64,000 nucleotides of DNA from Skermania sp. ID1734 (GTDB taxonomy: Bacteria > Actinomycetota > Actinomycetes > Mycobacteriales > Mycobacteriaceae), in assembly GCF_007489285.1 (NCBI RefSeq), contig NZ_VLIY01000003.1, positions 1 to 64,000 on the forward strand, in the 5' to 3' direction. Every line of letters starts with the position of its first letter. Position 1 is the stretch's first letter. Positions 8,642-15,593 of this stretch are shown one piece after another. The notes below the pieces were generated by a model. The model searched no databases. It saw only the letters and a program-made list of their open reading frames with translations, and was not told the DNA's origin. The translations under genes were made by a program, and so were the position numbers.

Positions 8642-10519
8642 GTGACGAAGCAGACCTTCACGCGGCATGAGGAGCCGGAGTACGCCTTCGAGTCCTTGCT
8701 GCGGTTTTTGCGCGACTCACGCGGGTTCGATTTCACCGGCTACAAGCGGACATCGCTGATGCGGCGTGTCCGCCATCGCATGGACCACCTCCGCATCGAG
8801 ACGTTCGCCGAATACCTCGACTTGCTACAAGCCGATTCCGACGAATTTGCGGCGCTGTTCAACACGATCCTCATCAACGTCACCAGCTTCTTTCGCGATC
8901 CCGATGCTTGGGAGGTGATTCGCGACGAGATAATCCCGGCGCTGCTTGCCCAGCGCAGCCCTACCGACCCGATCCGGGTCTGGAGCGCCGGTTGCGCGTC
9001 CGGGCAGGAGGCGTACACGCTGGCGATGTTGTTCGCCGAGGCGATGGGCACCGACGCGTTTCGACAGCGGGTGAAGGTCTATGCCACCGACGTCGATGAG
9101 CATGCGCTCAGCGAGGCGCGGCAGGCCACCTATGACGCGGCTGCGGTCGAATCGGTGCCGGCGGAGTTATTGAGCAAGTACTTCGACGCGCAGGGTGTTC
9201 GGTATGTATTCCGAAAGGATCTGCGCCGAGCGGTGATTTTCGGGCGCAACGACCTCGTCCAGGACGCACCGATCTCCCGGATCGACCTGCTGGTGTGCCG
9301 CAACACGTTGATGTACTTCAACGCTGAAACGCAGAAACGGGTGCTCGGGCGGCTCCATTTTGCGCTCGCGGCGCACGGCGCATTGTTTCTCGGTCACGCG
9401 GAAATGTTGCTGAGCCACAGCCAGCGGTTCACTCCGCTGAACCTGAAGCACCGAATTTTCCGCAAGGCGATGGGGACGCACGCGCCATTGGAACCTGCAG
9501 ATCCGGTGGAGTACCCGGCCGAGCGTTTCGGTGATCTTCCCGGTCTTGACCCCGTGCGCGAACTCGCCTTTCGCGCCAGCCCGGTGCCGCAGATCGTCAT
9601 CACCGGCGATGACACCGTCGCGATGATCAACCAACAGGCGGAGACGCTTTTCGGCCTGTCGCCCCGAGACATCGGCAGATTACTGCGTGACCTCGAGGTG
9701 TCCTACCGGCCCATCGAATTGCGCACATATCTGGAGCAGGCCAAGGTCGAGCGTCGTAATGCGCGCATTCAAGACGTCGAATGGCAGCGCCCCGGTGCGG
9801 AATCGACCTGGCTGGAAATTCACGTCAACCCGCTGGTAGCCGCCGACAATGGCCTGCTCGGCGTCTCGATCGTGTTTTTCGACGTGAGCGCGACGCGGTC
9901 CTTGCTGGACAAGTTGGTGCAAACCAATCGGCAGCTGGAGTCGGCGTACGAGGAATTGCAGTCCACCAATGAGGAGCTCGAAACGACCAACGAGGAACTG
10001 CAATCCACGGTCGAGGAACTCGAAACCACCAACGAGGAGCTGCAGTCGACCAACGAAGAACTCGAGACCATGAACGAGGAGCTGCAGTCGACCAACGATG
10101 AGCTTCAGACGATCAACGACACCCTGCGGGATCGCACGATCGAACTCGACGAGTCCAAGGAGTTCCTCGACTCGGTCGTCAATTCGGTGCGCATGGGATT
10201 GGTCGTCATCGACCGGGAAATGCGGGTCGTCGTGTGGAACCGCGGCTGCGAAGAACTCTGGGGCGTCCGCAGCGACGAGGCCGAGGGGAATTCGTTGAGC
10301 CGGCTGGATATCGGCCTTCCGCTCACCGAGCTTCGCCCAATGCTGGGCAATGCGTTCGTCGACCCGTCCTTCCAGGGCAGCGTGACGCTGTCGGCCATCA
10401 ACCGGCGTGGGCGGCACACCGAAATTCGTGTCCTGTGCACGCCGTTCAAGACAGGGAGCGGGTGGGTGAAAGGCGCACTGCTGCTGATGGAGGCGGGAGG
10501 CACCCCTAGCGGTCAGTGA
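8642..10519 (+). CDS. CheR methyltransferase fused to coiled coil and PAS domains
   Basis: The S-adenosylmethionine-dependent CheR domain spans residues ~15-265: TSFFRDPDAWE, WSAGCASGQEAYTLAM (SAM binding) and DLLVCRNTLMYF are diagnostic. A PAS-like segment (~295-430) follows, then a striking coiled coil built on EELQSTNEELETTN (~437-490), then a second PAS-like domain (~505-620). GTG at 8642 is chosen because the CheR fold begins directly after it; upstream in-frame codons overlap the STAS gene. No methyl-accepting receptor is nearby, so the substrate is unknown. The same CheR-coil-PAS architecture occurs in hybrid CheB/CheR sensor proteins; here CheB is a separate gene. Confidence 0.85.
   Translation: MTKQTFTRHEEPEYAFESLLRFLRDSRGFDFTGYKRTSLMRRVRHRMDHLRIETFAEYLDLLQADSDEFAALFNTILINVTSFFRDPDAWEVIRDEIIPALLAQRSPTDPIRVWSAGCASGQEAYTLAMLFAEAMGTDAFRQRVKVYATDVDEHALSEARQATYDAAAVESVPAELLSKYFDAQGVRYVFRKDLRRAVIFGRNDLVQDAPISRIDLLVCRNTLMYFNAETQKRVLGRLHFALAAHGALFLGHAEMLLSHSQRFTPLNLKHRIFRKAMGTHAPLEPADPVEYPAERFGDLPGLDPVRELAFRASPVPQIVITGDDTVAMINQQAETLFGLSPRDIGRLLRDLEVSYRPIELRTYLEQAKVERRNARIQDVEWQRPGAESTWLEIHVNPLVAADNGLLGVSIVFFDVSATRSLLDKLVQTNRQLESAYEELQSTNEELETTNEELQSTVEELETTNEELQSTNEELETMNEELQSTNDELQTINDTLRDRTIELDESKEFLDSVVNSVRMGLVVIDREMRVVVWNRGCEELWGVRSDEAEGNSLSRLDIGLPLTELRPMLGNAFVDPSFQGSVTLSAINRRGRHTEIRVLCTPFKTGSGWVKGALLLMEAGGTPSGQ
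9950..10111 (+). repeat. Coiled-coil coding repeat inside cheR
   Basis: About eight near-identical 21-base units encode EELQSTN / EELETTN heptads without a break. It is conserved at protein level in CheB/CheR-PAS hybrids, where it acts as a signalling linker; at DNA level the units are similar enough to allow slippage. Confidence 0.8.
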
Positions 10520-10528
10520 GGGCTTTGG

Positions 10529-10885
10529 TCAATCGTGTGAGTGTTGATGGGTTGCCCCAATGGAGTGCAACAGTTGGTGAACTGTGTTGTCGGCGAGTCG
10601 GTATCGAACGATTTTGCCGTCGCGCTGCGCGGCCACCCAGCCTTGATGCCGCAACAGTCGCAAAGCGTGCGACACCGACGACGTCGACATGTGCAGCGCC
10701 GCGGCCAAATCCGTGACACTGATACTCGGCGCGTAGTGCAAGCACAGCAGCAGCCGCAACCGATTGACGTCAGACAGCAACTCGAAGCGGTCCGCCCAGG
10801 CACTGATTCCGGGGATTTCCAAGGCCGCGGCCGCCAGCGCTGAATCGGTCGGGTTCAGCGGTGCGGGCTCCGACGGCGAGGACAT
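10529..10885 (-). CDS. ArsR/SmtB-family regulator, probable Ni/Co sensor
   Basis: A 118-residue winged-helix repressor: RFELLSDVNRLRLLLCLHY, then the recognition helix MSTSSVSHALRLLRHQGWV and wing RDGKIVRYRL. The last helix, DNTVHQLLHSIGATHQHSHD, supplies Asp and several His in the alpha-5 position used by NmtR for Ni(II)/Co(II), pointing to nickel or cobalt sensing. It lies 5 bases downstream of the nickel permease gene, almost certainly in one operon. It converges on cheR with a 9-base gap. An ATG at 10885 gives the expected short N-terminal arm. Confidence 0.85.
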   Translation of the reverse strand: MSSPSEPAPLNPTDSALAAAALEIPGISAWADRFELLSDVNRLRLLLCLHYAPSISVTDLAAALHMSTSSVSHALRLLRHQGWVAAQRDGKIVRYRLADNTVHQLLHSIGATHQHSHD

Positions 10886-10890
10886 AGTGT

Positions 10891-12015
10891 CTATTCTCCG
10901 CCCAGGTCGCTCGCCGTCAGCTCGGCCGACCACCGCCGTTCCACGCCGGCGTACTTCCAGAGCGCGACAGCCACCAGCCAGGTCGTAATGAACAGGCCGA
11001 CGATGATGAATCCCATTGCCGACAGGTCCAGCCCGCCGACGGCGCCCAGTACTCCGTCGGTGATATCGAGCTTGTTGGCGACGATCGAAATGATTTCCTG
11101 AACACCGATCAACAAGGCGACCGCAACGGACAGGCCGGTAATGATCAGGTTGTAGTAAATCTTTCGCACCGGCTGGGCGAAAGCCCATCCATAGGCAAAA
11201 TTCATCAATGATCCGTCGAGTGAATCGAAAAGCGACATTCCCGCGCTGAAAAGAATCGGCAATACCAGAATCGAGTACCACGGCAGGCCGGTCACGGCCG
11301 CACCGCCGGCGATTACCAGCAGGCTCACCTCGGTGACCGTGTCGAAACCCATTCCGAAGAGCAGGCCCACCGGATACATATGCCACGGCTTGGTCACCAT
11401 TGCGACCACCGGACCGAGCAGGCGGTTGAGCGCACCCCGTTCGGAGAGCGCTTGTTCGAGGCGGCTCTCGTCGTATTCGCCCCGGCGCAGAGTGGCGAGC
11501 ACCCGGTAAATGCCGATCAGCGACACCAGGTTCACAACGCCGATGAGGATGAGGAAGCTGCCGGAGACGGTCGTGCCGAACAGGCCGGTCCAGCGCTGCA
11601 GCGCCGAGGAGTTGTCGTCGAGGCTGCGGGCGAGTTGGCGCACCCCTGCGGCCAGCAACGCGACCAACGCGAAGACGATGGTCGAATGGCCAAGAGAGAA
11701 CCAAAATCCTACCGACATAGGCTTTTTGGATTCGGCTACCAATTTGCGGGTGGTGTTGTCGATCGCGGCGATGTGGTCGACGTCGAACGCGTGCCGCATG
11801 CCCAGTGTGTACGCCGTGACACCGAGGCCGACGCCGAAGACGCCGCCCTGAATCGCAAAATTCCCGGGCACCACCAGCATCAGCAACACGATCCAGCCGG
11901 CCAGATGCAGGGCCAGGACCGTCGTTGCCATTCCCGCGAGGCTGCGCCGCTGTGCGCCGTCGAGCCCGTGCCAGGAAACCGCGAGTCTGCGCAGTGTTGT
12001 CATTTGGCTGCTCAC
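10891..12015 (-). CDS. nicT: NiCoT-family nickel/cobalt permease
   Basis: An integral-membrane importer of Ni2+/Co2+ with about eight hydrophobic segments. The family signature RHAFDVDHIAAIDN lies in the second segment, and GFWFSLGHSTIVF, LFGMGFDTVTEV and LPILFSAGMSLFDSLDG are the other conserved blocks. GTG 12015 is preceded by cgggggt; ATG 12003, four codons later, is the alternative. Placed beside a hydrogenase locus, it most likely supplies nickel for the active site. Regulation by the co-transcribed ArsR protein is likely, with a candidate operator at 12070-12083. Confidence 0.88.
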   Translation of the reverse strand: MSSQMTTLRRLAVSWHGLDGAQRRSLAGMATTVLALHLAGWIVLLMLVVPGNFAIQGGVFGVGLGVTAYTLGMRHAFDVDHIAAIDNTTRKLVAESKKPMSVGFWFSLGHSTIVFALVALLAAGVRQLARSLDDNSSALQRWTGLFGTTVSGSFLILIGVVNLVSLIGIYRVLATLRRGEYDESRLEQALSERGALNRLLGPVVAMVTKPWHMYPVGLLFGMGFDTVTEVSLLVIAGGAAVTGLPWYSILVLPILFSAGMSLFDSLDGSLMNFAYGWAFAQPVRKIYYNLIITGLSVAVALLIGVQEIISIVANKLDITDGVLGAVGGLDLSAMGFIIVGLFITTWLVAVALWKYAGVERRWSAELTASDLGGE

Positions 12016-12069
12016 GCTGCAAACCCCCGAGGTTGACGCGTCGGCACGCTGGTAAATCCATCGTACGTC

Positions 12070-12083
12070 TGCACAACTGTTCA
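12070..12083. promoter_or_regulatory. Candidate ArsR-type operator upstream of nicT
   Basis: On the minus strand TGAACA-GT-TGTGCA is an imperfect inverted repeat (one mismatch from TGAACA/TGTTCA) centred ~60 bases upstream of the nicT start. This is the type of 6-2-6 core bound by SmtB/ArsR repressors. Confidence 0.35.
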
Positions 12084-12332
12084 ACTGAAGAAGCATTTTC
12101 TCGCGATAATGAAGCGGACAAATCGGGAGGAAATGTCGTGCTCCGTTCGCATTTCTTACGAATCAGTTTCGCCCTATATCGGGTCGATCATTTCCGTCGT
12201 ATGGTGAGTTTTAGGCCCCGGAGGCCGGGTACTCGCCGTTGCATGCGGCCGAGCTTCGCTCCGGTTATCTGACGGCCATCGCGATCTTCGGTTCGCCCAT
12301 CCTCTGAGGCGTGGTGGGAGGAGGCAACGCCG
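12084..12332. other. Divergent promoter region between nicT and the hydrogenase operon
   Basis: No gene is supported. The left half is less GC-rich (gaagaagcattttctcgcg, gccctatatcggg) and probably holds promoters for both directions. A GC-rich motif ggccccggaggccggg lies near 12214. A strong ribosome site, gggaggagg, sits ~10 bases before the hypC start. No DosR-type box was recognised by eye. Confidence 0.5.
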
Positions 12333-12575
12333 ATGTGCCTGTCCGTTCCGCGGGAGGTTGTGGCCATCGACGCGGATAGACCTGGGCTCGCCCAGGTTTC
12401 GGTCGGCACCCAGCGTCGGTCGGTCAACGTCGGACTCCTCGACGCCGCGCCGAACGTCGGTGACTGGGTGCTCGTACACCTCGGTTTCGCCCTTTCCACG
12501 ATCGATGCCGCCGAAGCGCACTCGCTGTTGGCGACCTTGCACGAGATCGGCCCGCAGGAGGGAGGCCGCCCGTGA
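12333..12575 (+). CDS. HypC/HupF-family hydrogenase maturation chaperone (first copy)
   Basis: An 80-residue protein beginning MCLSVPREV, the HypC signature in which Cys2 carries the Fe(CN)2CO group during transfer from HypD to the large-subunit precursor. GDWVLVHLGFALSTIDAAEA is the conserved second half. A strong gggaggagg ribosome site precedes it. It heads the structural operon, while a second HypC lies in the maturation operon at 22.6-22.9 kb. One copy may be the dedicated large-subunit chaperone (HybG/HupF-like) and the other the HypD partner; this is an inference. Confidence 0.85.
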   Translation: MCLSVPREVVAIDADRPGLAQVSVGTQRRSVNVGLLDAAPNVGDWVLVHLGFALSTIDAAEAHSLLATLHEIGPQEGGRP

Positions 12576-12591
12576 CTGGCGGCGTGGTGCA

Positions 12592-13917
12592 ATGAGCGAA
12601 CCGGCAGGGTTCGCCGGCGCGCAGGACGTAGGGAATGCAGTTCTCTACGAGGGCTACCTGCTCTACCCCTACCGCAAGTCCTCCGGCAAGAACCGTGTCC
12701 GTTGGCAATTCGGCATTCTGGCGCCGCGGGACTGGCTCTCGCCCGAAGCGGCCGCAGACAGTTCGGTATCCGGGTCGGCCGATACCTGGTATCAGCAAAC
12801 CGAGTGTCTGTTCGAGGCGCCTGACGACGCAATCGTCCACGTGCGGGTGCGCTTCTTGCAGGTGCAGCAGCGCCGGGTCGAGGCGGCTGGTACCGACGGC
12901 AGCTTTGCACCCGTCGATGAGATCGACACGGGACAGCAGCGCTACCTGAGCTTCGACGAGGCGGTTCCGCAGCAGTTCGATGTGGTCGCCACGCTGGCGC
13001 AGTTGCGCGCCGGCCCGCACGAGGAAATCCTCACCGCACCGGCGGGCGAAGAGTTCGAGCCGATCGGTGCTGCGGGGCGGATCGTCCGAACGCGACAAAA
13101 GGTTTCGGCCGTCGTGCGGCTGTCGTTGCACCGCGCCGAGGCGCCCTTCCGGTTGCGGTTGCTCCGCGTGGTCATCGAGAACGATTGTGTCGGGATCGAT
13201 CCCGACCTGCCTCGCCAGCGGGCGCTCGCGCGATCGCTGGTCTCGACCCACGCTCTCATCGGCGTGTTAGGCGGGAGGATGCTGTCGTTGCTGGACCCGC
13301 CCGAGTGGGCGGCGTCGGCGGCCAAGGCATGCCGAAACATCCACGCCTTCCCGGTGCTTACCGGTGATCGCGGCCGCGCCGACACGGTGTTGTCCTCGCC
13401 GATCCTGCTGTATGACCATCCCGCCGTGAGCCCGGAAAGTCCCGGCGACCTTTTCGACGCAACCGAGATCGACGAAATTCTTTCCCTGCGCACCCTCACG
13501 CTGACCGACGCCGAGAAGGCCGAGGCACGCGCGACTGATCCCCGGGCTGCCGCCATCATCGACCGCGTCGACGGCATTCCCAGCGCCGTTTTCGAGCGTC
13601 TGCACGGCGCGGTGCGGTCGTTGCAGCGGGTGGACCCGGCCTCGGAAGCGGTTTATGTGAACGGTGTCGCGGTTGCCAAAGGTGCTCGCGTCCAGTTGAA
13701 ACCGCGCACGCACGGGACCGACGTACACGACATTTTCCTGGCCGGCCGCACCGCGACCGTGGCCGAGGTGAAGCTCGACGTCGACGGCACCCGCTTCCTC
13801 GCGGTGACGCTCGATGACGACCCAGGCGCTGACCTGCACGAGTGGTACGGGCGCTTCTACTACTTCACGCCGGAGGAAGTGGTTCCGGTGTCCGCAGGCG
13901 GTGAACCAGAGATCTAA
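12592..13917 (+). CDS. Unknown protein of the hydrogenase operon, 441 residues
   Basis: Not recognised as a characterised family. It is probably soluble: no signal peptide, no membrane segment and no cysteine cluster. The N-terminal part (YEGYLLYPYRKSSGKNRVRW, FGILAPRDW) looks beta-rich; the middle (LPRQRALARSLVSTHALIGV) is followed by LLDPPEWA and EIDEILSLRTLTLTD; the C-terminal ~90 residues have a KLKPRTHGTDVHD-like block, then VAEVKLDVDGTRFLAVTLDD and YYFTPEE. Its place between a HypC gene and hemerythrin-hhySL, 16 and 13 bases away, ties it to the hydrogenase as an assembly or accessory factor. I know of similar unknown proteins in group 1h loci, but no function. Confidence 0.8.
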   Translation: MSEPAGFAGAQDVGNAVLYEGYLLYPYRKSSGKNRVRWQFGILAPRDWLSPEAAADSSVSGSADTWYQQTECLFEAPDDAIVHVRVRFLQVQQRRVEAAGTDGSFAPVDEIDTGQQRYLSFDEAVPQQFDVVATLAQLRAGPHEEILTAPAGEEFEPIGAAGRIVRTRQKVSAVVRLSLHRAEAPFRLRLLRVVIENDCVGIDPDLPRQRALARSLVSTHALIGVLGGRMLSLLDPPEWAASAAKACRNIHAFPVLTGDRGRADTVLSSPILLYDHPAVSPESPGDLFDATEIDEILSLRTLTLTDAEKAEARATDPRAAAIIDRVDGIPSAVFERLHGAVRSLQRVDPASEAVYVNGVAVAKGARVQLKPRTHGTDVHDIFLAGRTATVAEVKLDVDGTRFLAVTLDDDPGADLHEWYGRFYYFTPEEVVPVSAGGEPEI

Positions 13918-13930
13918 CGGGGAGGTCCGG

Positions 13931-14476
13931 ATGGATGCAATCGAATTGTTGCAACACGACCATCGCATGGTCGAGCAACTGTTTGCCGACTATCAGTCGG
14001 CTGCCAGTGACTCTCAGCGCCGGGGCGTCGTCGAAATCATGGTGCGTGAGCTGTCCAAGCACGCGGCGCTGGAAGAACTGATGGTCTATCCGCTGGCCAA
14101 AGACGTACTGCCCGACGGCGAGCAGGCGGTCAACGAGCGCCTCGCCGAGCACATGGACGTCAAGAAGACCCTGGTGGAGTTGGACGGCCTCGAGCCCGGC
14201 GACGAGCGCACCGATCGGCTGATGCGCGAGCTGGAAACCGAGGTGAGCCAACACATTCGCAGTGACGAGGGCAGTCTGCTGCCGAAGTTGAGTGAGGCGC
14301 TGGACCAGTCGGCGCTCGACGAACTGGGACAGGCGCTCGATGACGCCAAGAAGCTGGCACCGACGCGCGCCCACCCCGGCGCGCCGGACGAGCCGCCGAG
14401 TCTTGCCCTCGGCGCGCCGGTGCTCGCGATCTACGACCGGGTGCGCGACCGGATCCAAGGCAGGCCGCGGACATGA
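13931..14476 (+). CDS. Hemerythrin-domain protein
   Basis: A 181-residue protein whose first ~150 residues form a hemerythrin HHE four-helix bundle: LLQHDHRMVEQLF (His9/His11), LSKHAALEELMVYP, AEHMDVKKTL and SQHIRSDEGSLLPKL supply the di-iron ligands. ATG 13931 has a ggggaggt ribosome site and gives a proper N-terminus. Hemerythrin domains bind O2 or sense redox; inside this operon, 31 bases before the hydrogenase small subunit, it may bind or deliver O2 near an O2-exposed enzyme, which is inference. The tail ~150-181 is proline-rich and not conserved. Confidence 0.85.
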   Translation: MDAIELLQHDHRMVEQLFADYQSAASDSQRRGVVEIMVRELSKHAALEELMVYPLAKDVLPDGEQAVNERLAEHMDVKKTLVELDGLEPGDERTDRLMRELETEVSQHIRSDEGSLLPKLSEALDQSALDELGQALDDAKKLAPTRAHPGAPDEPPSLALGAPVLAIYDRVRDRIQGRPRT

Positions 14477-14507
14477 ACGCTCGCAACGCATAGGAAGGAA
14501 AGGCGAG

Positions 14508-15557
14508 ATGACGCATACGCAGCCGCGGCCGCACGGCTTCGACGAGATGAACATTCTCTGGATCTCGGAGGGCATGAGTTGCGACGGGGACACGGTCTCC
14601 ATCACCGCGGCCGGCCAGCCCGCCATCGAGGACGTGGTGACGGGCCTGATACCCGGATTGCCCACCGTGAATCTGTACAACAAGGTGCTCTCGCCGACGC
14701 TCGGCGGGGAGGAGTACCTCAAGCCCTTCCGCGCGGCAGCTCGGGGGGAGCTGAAACCGTTCATTCTGGTGATCGAGGGTTCGATTCCCAACGAGAACAT
14801 TAACGGCGACGGGTACTGGACGTCGTTTGGGAACGACTTGGACACGGGCGAACCGCTCACGCTGAACTGGTGGATCGATCACCTTGCGCCACATGCCTGG
14901 GCGGTCGTCGCGGTGGGAACGTGTGCGACTTACGGCGGCATTCACGCCATGGCCGGTAACCCGACCGGATCGATGGGGCTGGCCGACTACCTCGGCTGGG
15001 ATTACAAGTCCCAAGGGGCGCTGCCGATCGTGAACATCCCTGGGTGCCCGGTGCAGCCGGAGAACTTCATGGAAACGCTGACCTGGGTCCTCTACCACGC
15101 GGCAGGCTCGGCACCGCCACCACCGTTGGACAATCTGCTTCGGCCGCAATGGCTTTTCGGCAAGACCGTGCACGAGGGCTGCGACCGGGCCGGGTATTAC
15201 GAGCAAGGCGACTTCGGCAAGGACTACAACTCGCCGAAGTGCCAGGTGAAGATCGGCTGCTGGGGCCCGGTGGTCAATTGCAATGTGCCGAAGCGCGGCT
15301 GGATGGCCGGTATCGGCGGCTGCCCGAACGTTGGCGGTATCTGCATTGCGTGCACCATGCCGGGCTTCCCCGACAAGTTCATGCCGTTCATGGACATGCC
15401 GCCCGGTGGCAGCCTGTCGTCGATGGTCGTCAAGCCCTACGGCGCGTTCATCCGCCGCATGCGTGGCATTACCAACTACACCGCCAACAAGGAACCGAAG
15501 TGGCGGCACAACGAAGAAGCGCTGACCACCGGTTACAACCCGCGCTGGCGTCCGTAA
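14508..15557 (+). CDS. hhyS: [NiFe]-hydrogenase small subunit, group 1h (actinobacterial, high-affinity)
   Basis: Electron-transfer subunit of 349 residues, predicted to carry three FeS clusters. The proximal-cluster site is SEGMSCDGD: Cys25 then Asp28 where most hydrogenases have CxxC, with Cys139 (GTCATYGG) and Cys180 (PGCPVQ) completing it. Asp ligation is the hallmark of the O2-tolerant actinobacterial hydrogenase described in Ralstonia eutropha. His222, Cys225, Cys245 and Cys251 fit the distal cluster; Cys258, Cys272 and Cys279/282 the medial one. There is no twin-arginine signal, as expected for group 1h. ATG 14508 follows taggaaggaaaggcgag. Confidence 0.93.
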   Translation: MTHTQPRPHGFDEMNILWISEGMSCDGDTVSITAAGQPAIEDVVTGLIPGLPTVNLYNKVLSPTLGGEEYLKPFRAAARGELKPFILVIEGSIPNENINGDGYWTSFGNDLDTGEPLTLNWWIDHLAPHAWAVVAVGTCATYGGIHAMAGNPTGSMGLADYLGWDYKSQGALPIVNIPGCPVQPENFMETLTWVLYHAAGSAPPPPLDNLLRPQWLFGKTVHEGCDRAGYYEQGDFGKDYNSPKCQVKIGCWGPVVNCNVPKRGWMAGIGGCPNVGGICIACTMPGFPDKFMPFMDMPPGGSLSSMVVKPYGAFIRRMRGITNYTANKEPKWRHNEEALTTGYNPRWRP

Positions 15558-15593
15558 CAGCCTGCGCCGCAATACGTTGAGAGAGGAACCGAA

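Noticed and set aside
10529-12121. 530-codon frame fusing nickel-transporter region to the ArsR protein
   Set aside because: Only the last 118 residues are a real protein; the rest is the wrong frame of nicT.
12084-12332. DosR (hypoxia) box upstream of the hydrogenase operon
   Set aside because: Looked for ttsGGGACTwwAGTCCCsaa-like sequence; no acceptable match by eye.
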